A stretch of 64,000 nt of DNA from Symbiodinium natans (lineage: Eukaryota; Sar; Dinophyceae; Suessiales; Symbiodiniaceae): contig CAJNDS010000459.1 of NCBI GenBank assembly GCA_905221605.1, positions 62,001 through 126,000 of the forward strand, written 5' to 3'. Each line of letters opens with the position of its first letter. Position 1 is the stretch's first letter. Position numbers and translations under genes: made by a program. The notes under the pieces are model-generated. The model saw only the letters and a list, made by a program, of their open reading frames with translations. It ran no database searches and was not told the origin of the DNA. Shown here in pieces: positions 11,224 to 23,020 of the stretch.

Positions 11224-14034
11224 TTTAGGGTTTAGTGCTTCGGGTTTAGGGCTTAGGGTCACCCAAGACACTCTCAAGCTCAACCCCAAAATTCCGAAAG
11301 CCAGGCCCTTTGAACCCAAAACATAGAACTCGTAACCCTGGACACCTTCAACCCACCCAAGCCGTAAACCCCAAAACCCCTTAAACCCTAAGCCCCAGAA
11401 ACCCTAAACACCCCAAACCCCCAAACCCCCTAAACATCCCTAAACCGCCCTAAACCCCCTAAACCCCCCAAACCGCCCTAAACCCCCTAAACCCCCTACA
11501 CCCCCTGAACCCTCTAATGCTCCTAAACCCTAAACCCTAAACCCTAAACCCTAAACCCTAAACCCTAAACCCTAAACCCTAAACCCTAAACCCTAAACCC
11601 TAAACCCTAAACCCCCTGAAAGCCCTGAAGCCCCCCAAAGCTGATCTGGGCGCTGCTTGAAGCATCTTTGCGAAGACCGGGCTTGCCGAAGCCAAGACCA
11701 GGCGGTGGGCTGGAAAGCCTCATAGTGTTCAGGGCTTTATAGGGCTGGTTTAGGGTTTAAGGTTTAGGGTTTAGGGTTTAGGGTTTAGGGTTTGGGTTTT
11801 GGGTTTAGGGTTTTGGGTTTAGGGTTTTGGGTTTTGGGTTTTACGGTTTAGGGACTCAGCTTACCAGGGCTTCGCGGCGTTGAGGGCCTAGGAGGTGTGG
11901 GCCAACGTGCCTTCTGAAGACTTCAACTCCGGCCTCCATGGCCACTTGCACCGATATCCTTCCAGAACTCCCAGAGCCACATCAACCTTATGCCCCAAAC
12001 CCTAAACCCTAACCCTGAATCCTAAACCTAAACCCTCAACCCTATCAACCTTCGACCTCACCCTAAACCCTGAACCCTGAACCATAAATTCCCATAGCCC
12101 ATAAACCCTAAGACCCCAAATTCTGATACGGCCTACAGCGTACCCCCGTCAGCCCTAAACCCGAAACCCTGAATTCCCATACGCCCTAAACCCTAGTCCC
12201 TGAACCCTACACCCTAAACCCTAAGTTCCCCTAAGCCCTAAACCCTAAATCCAAAGCCCTAAACCCTAAACCCCAAATTCCCCCAAACCCTAAACCGCAA
12301 CCCCGAAATTCCCATAAGCCCTAAACACCAAACCCTAAGTCCTAAACCCAAAATTCTCATAAGCCCCCCTAAGCCCTAAACCCTAAACCTTAACCCCTAA
12401 GACCTAAACCCTAAACCCTAAATTCTCATAAGCCCTGAAACCCTAAGCCCTAAACACTAAACCCTAGTCCCTAAGGCCTAACACCTAAACCCTAAACTCT
12501 CATAAGCCCTATACCCTGAAACCCTAAACACTAAACCCTAACCCCGAAGCCCTAAACCCTAAACCCTAAAATCTCATAAGCCCTAAACCCTGAAGCCCTA
12601 AACCCGAAACCCGAAACCCTAAACCCTAAACCCGAAACCCTAAACCCTAAACCCGAAACCCTAAACCCTAAACCCGAAACCCTAAACCCTAAACCCTGAA
12701 CCCTGAAACCCTGAAACGTCTTTGAACCCTGCAGCTTTGGCTGCCGCACTTGATCTCCACATCCTCAGCTGAGCTACGGGCTTGGGGCGAATGATTGTTT
12801 CAGGGTTTAGGGTGTAGGGTTTAGGGTTTAGGGTTTAGGGTGTAGGGTTTAGGGGTTTGGGGTTTAGGGTTTAGGGTTTAGGGTTTAGGGTTTAGGGCTT
12901 TTCTGGCTTGTCAGGCTTTTCGAGTTTTTGGGTTTTTTTGGTGGGTTGCGCTTTATGCGAATTTAGTGTCTCCCTGTGACAATTTTCGTCCTTCAGGTAC
13001 CCGGAGACCTGTAGGAGCCTCGGAAACCTGTGCCCAAGACCTGCACTCAAAACCCTACACCCTGAACCCTACACCCTAAACCCTAAACCCTAAACCCCAA
13101 ACCCTAAACCCTAAACCCGAAACCCTACACCCTGAACCCGAAACCCGAGCACCCCTGGGCGAATGCAGCGCCAGACACTGCGAAGGTGGTGTCCCGATGC
13201 ATTGCAGCGACAAGCCTCTCCACAACAACGGGTTTTTAAGGCCAAGAGGCCTCTGCGTGCAGAGGGGGGGGGGGAGGGGCGGGGGTGGGCGCCTCTTATT
13301 CCGAACCCTAAACCCTAAACCCTAAACCCTAAACCCTAAACCCTAAACCCTAAACCCTAAACCCTAAACCCTAAACCCAAGTCTCCTTAAGCCCTTAAGC
13401 TATCTATGGGGGGGCTCCCACGGAGTGAGGAACTCTAGCGGGGGAGGGGATGGGCTCCATGTCAGCAAACCCACTTAGAGGGTTTTCTTCAACCCTCAAC
13501 CCTACCCCCCTCCCCAAAAAAATACAAAAAAGAAAATACATAAAATACAAACACACAGTATAAAATACATAACTCAACATGCTAACAATTAGAAAAAATG
13601 AACAAACAAATAGATACCCAAATACATAAACAAAGAAAACCCTACCTCCAACGCCCAAAGATAAGGGCGCTTTGGCAGCTCAGAGGGCGCCTCCGGAGGT
13701 GCTGGTCGCGGTAGACAGACTCGACCTGGTTTAGGGTTTCTTGAAATAGCTTAGGGTGTAGGGTTAGGGTTTAGGGTTTCGGGCTTAGGGTTTAGGGTTT
13801 AGGGGTGAGGGTTTAAGGTTTAGGGTTGAGGGTTTAGGGATTGAAATAGTTCAGGGTTCAGTCCGACGAAAGCCTCAAGGAGTTTCAAGGAAAGCTTCGA
13901 GGAGTTTCTTCTTTGACTTCAAAGTTTTCCTCTTCGCAGCTTAGGCCAGCAGTCCAGACAATTTCGAGGAAGCTGTCCTTGAGCTTCGTTTTGGACTTGC
14001 GAAGCAATTTCAAGTTACAGCGGCTTGAGGGTCT
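11224..14034. repeat. Telomere-type repeat mosaic, block 5, with AT-rich islet
   Basis: Diverged CCCTAAA units fill 11280-11640, including a pure array at 11521-11612. TTTAGGG/TTTTGGG variants run 11748-11850. A long degenerate tract at 12000-12720 mixes CCCTAAA with CCCGAAA and short ATTCCCATA inserts at fairly regular spacing. Further arrays lie at 12805-12895, 13030-13145 and 13305-13380. An AT-rich islet at 13515-13650 (A-rich on the plus strand) stands out from its GC-rich surroundings; it holds no convincing gene. 13880-14034 is unique sequence with repeated GAGTTTC/AAGGAAAGC words. Confidence 0.75.
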
Positions 14035-14133
14035 ACTTGGAGGTTCATGGTACTTATTAGCCAATCATAAGTGTGCCTGGCGCACTGATGAGTACAGTTA
14101 TAATTGGTTAGTAAGTACCATGAACCTCCAAGT
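14035..14133. mobile_element. MITE-like element, family A (intact copy A1)
   Basis: A 99-bp element with near-perfect terminal inverted repeats of about 35 bp: left ACTTGGAGGTTCATGGTAC, right end in reverse complement identical over the same 19 bases and continuing TTACTAACCAATTATAAC against the left TTATTAGCCAATCATAAG. No coding capacity. Other copies: 49593-49734 (142 bp), interrupted copies at 8294-8650 and 14615-14845, and a solo right end at 52640-52672. Confidence 0.75.
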
Positions 14134-14614
14134 CAGGGCGGAGGTTTGAGGAGACTTAGTGCTTCACTTGGGCTTGGAGTTGAGGGTTTAGGATTTCGGG
14201 CCTAGGGGCGGTAGAAGGTAATGTAGGGGGCATAAAATAATTAGAACGGGTTTTGGGCCTTAAGCTTACTGTAGTGTCTGTTACATAGGGACCACAAGTA
14301 GGGAATACTATCAGCAAGTACTCCCTAAACCCTAAACCCTAAACCGTAAACCCTAAAATTCGAACGCTCACAGAGTAGACCCGTGCTCGCGCCTCACAGC
14401 GATACTCAATGATCCCATTCCAGCTCCGGCACGGGCAGCCAGAGTAGTCCCGGTCCTTTCTTTGAGCCCGAAACCCTAAACCCTAAACCCTAGACCCTAA
14501 ACCCTAAACCCCTGTTTTGAGGTGCGGTTGCAGGATGCCGGGCAAAAAGGCAGTCGCCCTATCCCGAAAGTTTGAACCCCAAACCCGAAGCACCGTACCG
14601 TGAGCTCCGCGTTG
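14134..14614. repeat. Unique segments with short telomere-type arrays
   Basis: Unique sequence to about 14325 without a recognisable gene, then CCCTAAA at 14327-14355 and 14468-14515 separated by GC-rich segments. I see no coding region I can support here. Confidence 0.6.
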
Positions 14615-14845
14615 CTTGGAGGTTTGTGGTTTAGGGTTTAGTGTTTAGGGTTTAGGGTACCAATTACAACTGTACCTATGTCTGTACTTAGAACCATATC
14701 AGGGCACTTAAGGGGCTTCTAAGTGGGTTATAAGTACAGTTTAGATTGGTTACTAAGTACCCCCTAAACCCTAAACCCTAAACCATACACCCTACACCCT
14801 AAACTCTATACTGTAGAACCCTAAAAGTACCCTGAACTCCCTGTT
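14615..14845. mobile_element. MITE family A copy with telomere repeats in both termini
   Basis: The left terminus begins CTTGGAGGTTTGTGG (14615), is interrupted by about 28 bp of TTTAGGG units, then resumes TACCAATTACAAC (from 14658). The core (TAAGTACAGTTTAGATTGG) matches other family A copies up to ACTAAGTACC at 14762. A CCCTAAA array then intervenes, and AGTACCCTGAACTCC at about 14826-14840 resembles the missing end AAGTACCATGAACCTCC. I interpret it as one element with array insertions in both terminal repeats. The right-hand match is the weaker of the two. Confidence 0.45.
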
Positions 14846-17765
14846 GCTGGCCACCTTTGTAGTGGGGATGTGGCCATCTCTCTCGAGTGGGAAGGATCCA
14901 CACAGGTTTAGGGTTTGGGGTTTGGGGTTTGGGGTTTGGGGTTTGGGGTTTAGTATTTAGGGTTTAGGGTTTAGGGTTTAGGGTTTTCAGTTCAAGGTAT
15001 AGGGTGTAGGAGGGGGAGGTTCACAACTCGGGGGCTGCAAATGCATTGTACATGGTGGGGCTTTCCACTGCGTCCAAATCGGGGTAGATCCCTAAGCCCT
15101 AAGCCCTAAACCCTAAACCCTCAACCCTAAACCCTAAACCCTCAACCCTAAACCCTAAACCCTCGGTGTTTTGGGAGGTCTCAGGCCAGGGGGCCGGGGG
15201 GATCACATCGCAGTCCGCCGTGCCCCAGCCATTGTAGATGATAAGATTGTCATCCTGGTGTTCAGGGTTTAAAGTTTGAGGGTTTTTGGGGTTTTAGACC
15301 CTCTACCAGAAAAAAAAGAACTATACACCCCCCAGGGCCCATACTCCAGGAAAGTAAGGGGCCTTACTAAAGGACCATGTCATTAAAATCAGACAAGTCG
15401 TTCCCCGTGGGCAGGCTTCGAGCATGGGGATTCAGGGTTGCAGTGTCAGGCTTCAATTACTCAGCTTTCCAGGGTAGGGTTTAGGGGCCCTTAGGTCTCA
15501 AGGTTTAGGGTTTAGGGTTTAGGGTTTAGGGTTCAGGGTTCAGGGTTTAGGGTTTAGGGTTTAGGGTTTAGGGTTTAGGGTTTAGGGTTTAGGGTTTAGG
15601 GTGTAGGGTTCCGACCGTCAAGAGCTCATGGCATAGGAGCATAAGCATCATCACTTCACTTCAAGCACAGAGACTGACTTGCTTGAGCGCTCTCGCACCC
15701 TGTTGGGAGGGATGCCTTGCGTCCGAAGCAGCCTCTCCCAATTCAAAACTTGCATTAGGGTTAGGGTTGCGGGTTTAGAGTGTAGTTAGGGTTTTGGGCT
15801 TTGGGTCTAGGGGTTTAGGCAAAGCACTCCGCAACTCCAAATCTTAGAAACCAAGCCGCCCCCCACCCAAAGAAGGCACGTTTAGGGTTTAGGGTTTAGG
15901 GTTCAGGGTTCAGGGTTCAGGGTTCAGGGTTCAGGGTTGGGAGGGCAGCTGCCTGTGCCAGGACCTCCGCGATGGACAGAGCATCCTTGGCCGAACATGC
16001 TTGGAATAGAAGTGTGGTTCTTGGACTTGTAAACAACCCTTAACCCTCAACCCTGGACCCTAAACCCTAAGCTACGTAGTCATTCGGATTCGACGCTCTG
16101 AACTCGAAACTACAGAAACCCCAAACTTGCAGCGACCCCTGCAGAAATCTGCTTCTTGTCGCCAAGGCAGGGACAAAAGGTCTAGGGTTTAGGGTTGCGG
16201 GTTTAGGGTTTAGGGTTTAGGGTGTAGGATTTAGGGTTTAGGGTTCAGGGTTCAGGGATGCCTGACTTCACAGGGCTGGGTCTTAGGGTGTATGTTCGCA
16301 GCCCCTCCAATAGGGCTCATCTGCTTTGGGGGATGTTTTGTAGCAGGGTTAAGGGGGTTTACGGGGTGCAACACCTAAGGTTTAGGGTTTAGGGTTTAGG
16401 GTTTAGGGTTTAGGGTTTAGGGTTTAGGGTTTAGGGTTTGGGGTTTAGGGTTTAGGGTTTAGGGCTAGCCGAAAGGCCCCTTGTTGGAGGCCGCTGGTGT
16501 GTCGAAACCGTCCGAAACTCGAAGCTTCCGAGAGTGAAGAGTCCGCGAGCCTTACAATCTAGCTTGAGGGAGGTTTCGGGTTTGGGGCGTGGGGTTCAGG
16601 GTTCAGGGTTCAGGGTTCAGGGTTTAGGGTTTAGGGTCTAGGGTTTAGGGTTTAGGGTCTAGGGTTTAGGGTTTAGGGTTTAGGGTTGTTTAGGGACCCT
16701 GCACCCGGCATCCCAAGACAGGCAGGGGGCGGAATAGATGATCGACGACGAGCATGCGACATGCAGCGTGTAGCTTCCACGAGTCAGCACCTTTAGGGGT
16801 GATGTGGGGGGGGGTCGTCGAACATAGGGGCACCCTTTTTGGGACCCCGCTTGCAAGGGAACCCTACGAAGTATTTGGGGGGTGTATGTTAGGGGTCCCC
16901 TATTTTCGTAAACCCCCATAGGGGCTTCTTGAAATTCGGCTTCAAGGGCTTATGGGTTTTCCAGGGTTTCCGGTGGCTTTGTTTGCCTCAGGGTTGGAAG
17001 CAGTTTGCAGGTCTCAGCCTTCGGGGGCTTCTGGGTCTAAAGCTTCTGCGGGCCTTGTAGGCTGCAGGGTTCAAGGGTTCAGGGTTTAGGGCTTAGGGTT
17101 AGGGTTTAGGGTTTAGGGCTTAAGAGGTGCAAAGGTTGGCACTTGTATTGAAGAGTTTCGGGTTTTGGCCTTTGACCCCAGGTAGGTTGGCAGGTTGCTT
17201 GCTCGCATGGACCTAGAAGGTCAGAATCGCTCACAGGGGGGACGGGGGGTGTGTAGGGTTTAGGGTTTAGGGTTTAGGGTTTAGGGTTTAGGGTTTAGGG
17301 TTTAGGGTTTAGGGTTTAGGGTTTAGGGTTTAGGGTTTAGGGTGAAGGGTGAAGGGTGAAGCGTGAAGCGTGAAGGGTGAAGGGTGAAGGGTGAAGGGTG
17401 AAGGGGGTGAGGGTTTTGGGTAGTTAGGATGCCAAGGTGATTTAGGGCAATTATTTCGGGTATCAGGGTTGCCCCTCGACATATCTCTCTCACACACACA
17501 CCCACACCCACACCGAAACCCCGAACCCTTAACACCCTTAACACCCCCTGAACCCAAAATATCCCTAAGCCCTAAACCCTAAACCCTGAACCCTAAACCC
17601 TAAACCCTAAACCCTAAACCCTAAACCCTAGGCCGCCCGCGCCAGGCGGCGGCCGGTACAACTGAACGCTACCGCTTCGAGATCTGCTTGCTTTGCCAAG
17701 CAGATCGAGCTTGCCATACCTGATGCATCCCTGCTAGCCATAGGGCACAATGTAATAATGGATTA
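14846..17765. repeat. Telomere-type repeat mosaic, block 6
   Basis: Arrays at 14906-15000 (TTTGGGG variants), 15095-15165, 15497-15605 (about 15 TTTAGGG units), 15880-15940 (TTCAGGG), 16185-16255, 16378-16465, 16590-16688, 17252-17341 and 17565-17630. At 17341-17405 the unit changes to GTGAAGG, about nine copies directly continuing the TTTAGGG array. Unique segments of 150-250 bp between them include 16690-16930, 16931-17070 and 17632-17765; none gives a gene I can defend. Confidence 0.8.
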
Positions 17766-17817
17766 ACCCTAAACCCCCGACGCGCGACCCCGGCGGGGGA
17801 GGTCGGGCCTGAGAAGC

Positions 17818-20400
17818 TGTTGCGCCCCCGCCAGGGTTGCCCCCGCCAGGGTTGCCCCCGCCAGGGTTGCCCCCGCCAGGGCAGGGCCAGGGTTGCCCCC
17901 GCCAGGGTTGCCCCTGCCAGGGTTGCCCCCGCCTGGGTTGCTACAGGTTTCCCCCACCAGGTTGCCCCCGCCAGGGTTGCCCCCGCCAGGGTTGCCCCCT
18001 GCCAGTTGGCCTCGGCAGGGTTGCTCCCGCCAGGATTGCTCCCGCCAGGGTTGCCCCCACCAGGGTTGCCCCCGCCACGGTCGCCCCCGCCAGGGTTGCC
18101 CCCGCCAGGGTTGCCCCCGCCAGGGTTGCCCCCGCAGGGTTGCCCCTGCCAGGGTTGCCGGGTTGCCCCCGCCAGGGTTGCCCCCGCCAGGGTTGCCCCT
18201 GCCAGGGTTGCCCCCGCCAGGGTTGCCCCCGCAGGGTTGCCCCTGCCAGGGTTGCCCCCGCCAGGGTTGCCCCACCTGCCCCCGCCAGGGTTGCCCCCGC
18301 CAGGCCCGCCTCAAGGGTGGCAGGGTTGCCCCCGCCAGGGTTGCCCCGCCAGGGTTGCCCCTGCCAGGGTTGCCCCCGCCAGGGTTGCCACAGGGTTGCC
18401 CCCACCTGCCCCCGCCAGGGTTGCCCCCGCCAGTTGCCCCCCAGGTTTGCCCCCGGGTTGCCCCCGCCAGGGTTGCCCCAGGGTTGCCCCCACGGTTGCC
18501 CCCTGTCAGGGTTGCCCCCGCCAAGGTTGCCCCTTGCAGGGTCGCCCCGCCAGGGTTGCCCCCGCCAGGGTTGCCCCGCCAGGGTTGCCCTGGCAGGGTT
18601 GCCCCCGCCAGGGTTGCCCCCACAGAATTGCCCCCCCGCCAGGGTTGCCCCCGCCAGGGTTGCCCCAGGGTTGAATTTCCAACACCAAGACAGGGTTGCC
18701 CCAGGGTTGCCCCGCGAGGGTTGCCCTGCTATTTGCCCAGATGCTTCGTCGTCCTTCTCTATGAAGGAAGGCCAGAGTTGCCCAGTTGTTCCTGTCAGGG
18801 CTGTGGCCTTTGGTGCGGGCCCCTTCCAGCTCCGCCAGGTAGCCCCCGCCAGGGTGCCCCGCCAGGGTTGCCCCCCGCCAGGGCCAGAGTTGCCCCCGCC
18901 AAAGTTGTTCTGGTTGCCCCCACCACGGTTGCCCCCGCCAGGGTTGCCCCCGCCAGGGTTGCCCCAGCCAGGGCAGGGCCAGGGTTGCCCCCGCCAGGGT
19001 TGCCGCCAGGGTTGCCCCCGCCAGGGTTGCCTCAGTCAGGGTTGCCCCGCCAGGGTTGCCCCCGCCAGGGTTGCCGCCCCCCGCCAGGGTTGCCCCCACA
19101 GGTGCCCCCACCAGCGTTGCCCCCGCCAGGGTTGCCCCCGCCAGGGTTGCCCCGCCCGCCAGGGTTGCCCCCGCCAGGGTGGCTCCTGCCAGGGTTGCCC
19201 CGCCAGGGGTTGCCCCCGCCAGGGTTCTCAGCAGGGTTGCCCCCACCAGGTCGCCCCCACAGGGTTGCCCCCGCCAGGGTTGCCCCCGCCAGGGTTGCCC
19301 CCCGCAGGGTTGGTCTCGCAAGGGTTGCCCCGATCAGGGTTGCCCCCAATTTCCAACACGCCAAGATGCCCCGCCAGGGTTGTTCCGGGGTTGCCCCCGC
19401 CAAGGTACCAGGGTTGCCCCGCGAGGGTTGCCCTGCTATTTGCCCAGTTGTTCCTCGTCAGGGCTGTGGCCTTTGGTGGCCCCTACCAGCGGGCCCCTTC
19501 CAGGGTAGCCCCCGCCAGGGTGCCCCGCCAGGGTTGCCCCCCGCCAGGGCCAGATTTGCCCCCAGTTGCCCCCACCAAAGTTGCCCTGGTTGTTTTTTCT
19601 GCAGTTGCCCCATTGCCCTCGCAGCATCCCCGCCAGGTTGCCCTCACCAGGGCTGCCGGCCCCTGCCAGGGTTGCCCCGCCTCCTTCCCGCGTTTGCCCC
19701 GCCAGGTTTGCCCCCAACGGCCGGGTTGCCCCCCACCAGGTTGCCCTGCCAGGCCGGGTTGCCCCTATTAGGGTTGCCCCCGCCAGGGCACCAGGGTTGC
19801 CCCACGAGGGTTGCCCTTTAGCATTCCACAGGGTTGCCTCCCGTGGGTGCCTCACCAAATTTGCCCCCGCCAGGGTTGCCCAAGGTGGTTCAAGGGTGGC
19901 CCAAGGGTGGCCGACAGCCTTGAGGTGGTTTGGCCAGGTAAGCAGGCCGTCAGCTATGAAGGGCCTTGGCCATCGCCCCGTTGCGCCCAGGGTTCGGGCG
20001 GGTTCTCCCAGATGCTTCGTCGTCCTTCTCTATGAAGGAAGGCCAGAGTTGCCCAAAGAAAGGGTTGCCCCCGCCCGGTTGTTCCTCGTCAGGGTTGAAC
20101 CACATTTGCCACCCCGCCAGCGTGGCCTTTGGTGGCCCCTACTACCAGCGGGCCCCTTCCAGCCCCGCCAGGCCCCCACCAGGGCGGTTCCCCCACCAGC
20201 TTCCTTGTCCTTCTCTATGAAAGGCCCTGCCAAAGCGCCCCCGCCAGGGTTGCCCATCGCCCCGTTGCCTTTCAGGGTTGCCGGGCGGTTCTGTTAAGAT
20301 GGCCTGACAGCCGTTATAAGGCTATTGTTCAAGTGCTATATGCTGACCCAGATTTGCCACCCACCAAGGTTGCCCCGCCAGGATAGCCCCTGCCAGGTCC
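17818..20400. repeat. 15-bp GC-rich minisatellite (GCCAGGGTTGCCCCC)
   Basis: More than 100 copies of a 15-bp unit, GCCAGGGTTGCCCCC, with one-base and 3-10 base deletions. Because 15 is divisible by three, very long frames stay open on both strands; these are not evidence of genes. Superimposed is a higher-order block containing CTTCGTCGTCCTTCTCTATG and a GTTCCT(CG)TCAGGGCTGTGG segment, present near 18740-18890, 19440-19560 and 20010-20165. The minus-strand unit translates as the pentapeptide ATLAG, close to the A(N/D)LxG pentapeptide-repeat consensus. Toward 20000-20400 the array degrades. Related short arrays occur at 23970-24500 and 41650-42500. Confidence 0.92.
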
Positions 20401-20870
20401 GCCCAGTATATAAATATACGTGTGCTTATAAATGCCCGGCGTGGTGTAAATCTGCATGCGCCTAGATTTCCAGCGGCCGCCACTTTAGAACATGTTTGCA
20501 TGTTTGCCTGTTTTTCGAGCGGTCGGTGTTTTGTGGCCCAGGTCTTTGTGTACATATATACAGATATAAATAAATAAATAAATATATATATATATATACA
20601 AATATATTAGCATATAACATACAATATATACATAGAGAGAGAGAGAGAGATTGACGTGTCTGTATATATATATATATATACTTTTCTCTGCTGACTATAA
20701 CCTGCCCCCTGTCATCTGCATGACGTAGGCCGGTGTAGGAAAGTTCCCGCATGTTTGGATTGTCCTGATGACTTGTGCTTCTGCAGTAACACGCTTATTG
20801 TGCCGCCCGTGTGGTTCGAGATTTCGCACACACACGAAAAGTTCGGCGTGAGCTCAGCTCTGCTCGTGCC
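20401..20870. repeat. AT-rich spacer with dinucleotide repeats; 5' flank of the 590-aa gene
   Basis: After the minisatellite the sequence becomes AT-rich: ATAAATAAATA and TATATA tracts at 20565-20600, a GA run at 20634-20651 and a second TA tract at 20663-20681. The last 180 bp before the ATG at 20871 is of mixed composition and is the likely 5' leader or promoter region. No TATA-type or other promoter element can be assigned, since the dinucleotide tracts make such matches uninformative. Confidence 0.6.
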
Positions 20871-22643
20871 ATGGGTCGCGGGCGCAGCGGTCGTGGAAGC
20901 GTCCGTGGAAAGGGCAAGGGCGAAGCTGGGGAGAAATCTCAGTACATCACGCGCGTCGACCTCTATAAGTTCCTGTGCAAGTGGGAACTTCGGTCGTACC
21001 CAGACAATCAAGGCAGGCCCCTGTTCGACCCTGCATCTCGCCTGACCACGGAGCACCTGAGGAAGATCCTGGACGGCGATTGCAGTGAACTGTTGCGCCG
21101 ACCCTTGATGGGACTGAACTTGTCCTCTGCATCGCTGGATTCCGCGGCGCTCTTTGCCCCGAAACTGGCCTCATCCCTGCCGCAAATCCAAGCAATGCTC
21201 GAGAAAGAATCCCTCAATGAAGCGGTCCGATATTTCAACCTGAACAGAGACGTCGAGCGAGACAGCAGCGCCTCGCAGGAAATGTGCAAGGTCTATTTCA
21301 AGCAGATCCAGAAAGCTGCACGAGACCAGGGCACAGTGATCGCTGAGGCTGCCGAAGCTGCTGCGGCCGTGTACACCGGTCTTGTGGCGCTGCTGGAATT
21401 GGCGGCAGTCTCTGAAGACATTCGCTGGTGGGCAAGCAAGGTTCCGGAAGTCAAGAAGCAGACCAAGCATGTACAAGCTTGGCTTGCGCATCCCAAAGAG
21501 GAAGATCGGCTGTTCAAGGCCCTTGCTCACGGCATCAAGGCGGACGAGAAAAAGAATATGCGCCGCGAGCGCACTTTCGGCCAGTTGGACGCCGAAGCTG
21601 CAGGGAGTTCCTCCTCGACGCCACTTTCTGTCATTAATGACTCTGACTCCATTTCCACGGACTCGAGCTCGGCGCTCAGTGGCAAGAAGAAGAAGAAGAA
21701 CGCCCGGGCGCACAAGAAAAGCAACGAGGTCAAGCACAAGAAGCATCGCAAGACGGAGAAGAAGGCAAAGGGACGCGATGCTTCGGACCCCAAGGCAAAA
21801 CGGGCCCGCCGCCACACAAAGAAGACCTCCTCTTCCAGCGACTCGCCAAGTCGCAGCGTTCGCCAGAAGCAGCGGAAGGTCGAGCATGGCAGTGACAGCA
21901 CATCGGCGGAAGCCGTCCCTGCTGCAGTCGCTGTGCTGCCGCCCTTTCGGGACATTTGGCCGCTGGCAGAGATTCAAGCCTTTGAAACCAAAGCTCAAGA
22001 GCTGGCCACGGCAGCCGATAGTGCTGAGTTGGCTGTCAAAGACAAAATCGGGCTGCTCAAGTGTTTGCCTGTCGAGGTTCAGACCCTGGTTCTCGAACGT
22101 GCTGGCTTGCGATCCACGGCGGAAGATGACGTCCTGCAAGCCAACGCTGAGCGCGTCTCCAAGCACATTACTGAGATGGTGCGCGAGGCCCGCCTGGCCT
22201 GGATCCAAGCTGCTATCCACGAAGACTCCAGCAAGGGCAAGAGCAATGTGCTGCTCCTACCTGAGAAAGATGTCTGGGACCGCATGCAGGTAGGCACTCT
22301 GCCTGAGCCGGATCGAGCCAAATGGACTACCGAAGACGAGGTCGACGAAGCCCGCGCAGAACTGCTGAAAGCGGTTTGGTCCAAGGAAGCTGTCCTTCGC
22401 AACTATGAGCGGACTTTGGAGTTTGCCGAGAAGTACCAGACTCGGGAACCAAAGAAGGACGCGGTCCGTGCCTTCCTGGCCCTGTTCAAGGAGGAAACCT
22501 TGCAACTCTTCGCCCTGCCATCCCTTCAGAAATTCGAGAAGCGCAAAGCTCCAACGTGGACCACCTACTGCTCCGTTGCATACACCCTGGCCTGGCTGGT
22601 GTTCAAGGCGCACTGTGACGCAGACTCCTCGGACACGCCGTGA
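20871..22643 (+). CDS. Lysine-rich orphan protein, 590 aa
   Basis: A long uninterrupted GC-rich frame with amino-acid-like composition throughout; I take the ATG at 20871 (GTGCCATGG context) as start, since the open frame upstream of it has no ATG. The N-terminus is Gly/Arg-rich (MGRGRSGRG). Residues about 25-240 look like a mostly helical globular domain. A Ser-rich linker is followed by a strongly basic segment from about residue 272 (KKKKK and several KKHRK/KRARR clusters) with nuclear-localisation character. The C-terminal 230 residues are again predicted helical by eye (EEVQ/REARLAW, NYERTLEFAEKY). I do not recognise a family. Nuclear, nucleic-acid-associated function is inference from the basic region only. 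No intron is evident. A gag-like protein of a retroelement is an alternative, but no reverse transcriptase follows. Confidence 0.75.
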   Translation: MGRGRSGRGSVRGKGKGEAGEKSQYITRVDLYKFLCKWELRSYPDNQGRPLFDPASRLTTEHLRKILDGDCSELLRRPLMGLNLSSASLDSAALFAPKLASSLPQIQAMLEKESLNEAVRYFNLNRDVERDSSASQEMCKVYFKQIQKAARDQGTVIAEAAEAAAAVYTGLVALLELAAVSEDIRWWASKVPEVKKQTKHVQAWLAHPKEEDRLFKALAHGIKADEKKNMRRERTFGQLDAEAAGSSSSTPLSVINDSDSISTDSSSALSGKKKKKNARAHKKSNEVKHKKHRKTEKKAKGRDASDPKAKRARRHTKKTSSSSDSPSRSVRQKQRKVEHGSDSTSAEAVPAAVAVLPPFRDIWPLAEIQAFETKAQELATAADSAELAVKDKIGLLKCLPVEVQTLVLERAGLRSTAEDDVLQANAERVSKHITEMVREARLAWIQAAIHEDSSKGKSNVLLLPEKDVWDRMQVGTLPEPDRAKWTTEDEVDEARAELLKAVWSKEAVLRNYERTLEFAEKYQTREPKKDAVRAFLALFKEETLQLFALPSLQKFEKRKAPTWTTYCSVAYTLAWLVFKAHCDADSSDTP

Positions 22644-22959
22644 CATAGCCGCTCTGGCGACTGGCGCCGACGACAGGCGGTAGACGACTGCCATGTGCAT
22701 CTCGCACCGGTCTCGACAGCGCTGTGCGCTGGCCATGCACCGACGCCTGTAGAGATGGCAGGAACTACCCGGCGCTTCCTTTTGAATCTGAGTATAGGTG
22801 AGGCTCCTACGCGCCAGCGCAGCTATTGTGAATGGATTGCTCTCGCGCCTGCGGAAAAGATCTGCATTGCGTGTGCTGTTGTGCATGCCAGAAAGATCGG
22901 CAGATGAGACGCAGGGGAAGGAGGAAAGAGAGAAGAGAGGCAAAGCGAGAGGAAGAAAA

Positions 22960-23020
<61 letters not shown>

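Noticed and set aside
17769-20297. Very long open frames (up to about 640 codons) on both strands of the GC-rich minisatellite
   Set aside because: The 15-bp period keeps all frames open regardless of coding; translations are Pro/Gly/Arg-Gln repeats with frequent indels between copies.
21171-22220. Antisense frame of 349 codons opposite the 590-aa gene
   Set aside because: GC-rich third positions keep the antisense strand open; the plus frame has clear lysine and serine tracts and a start context, and the minus frame is a shadow.
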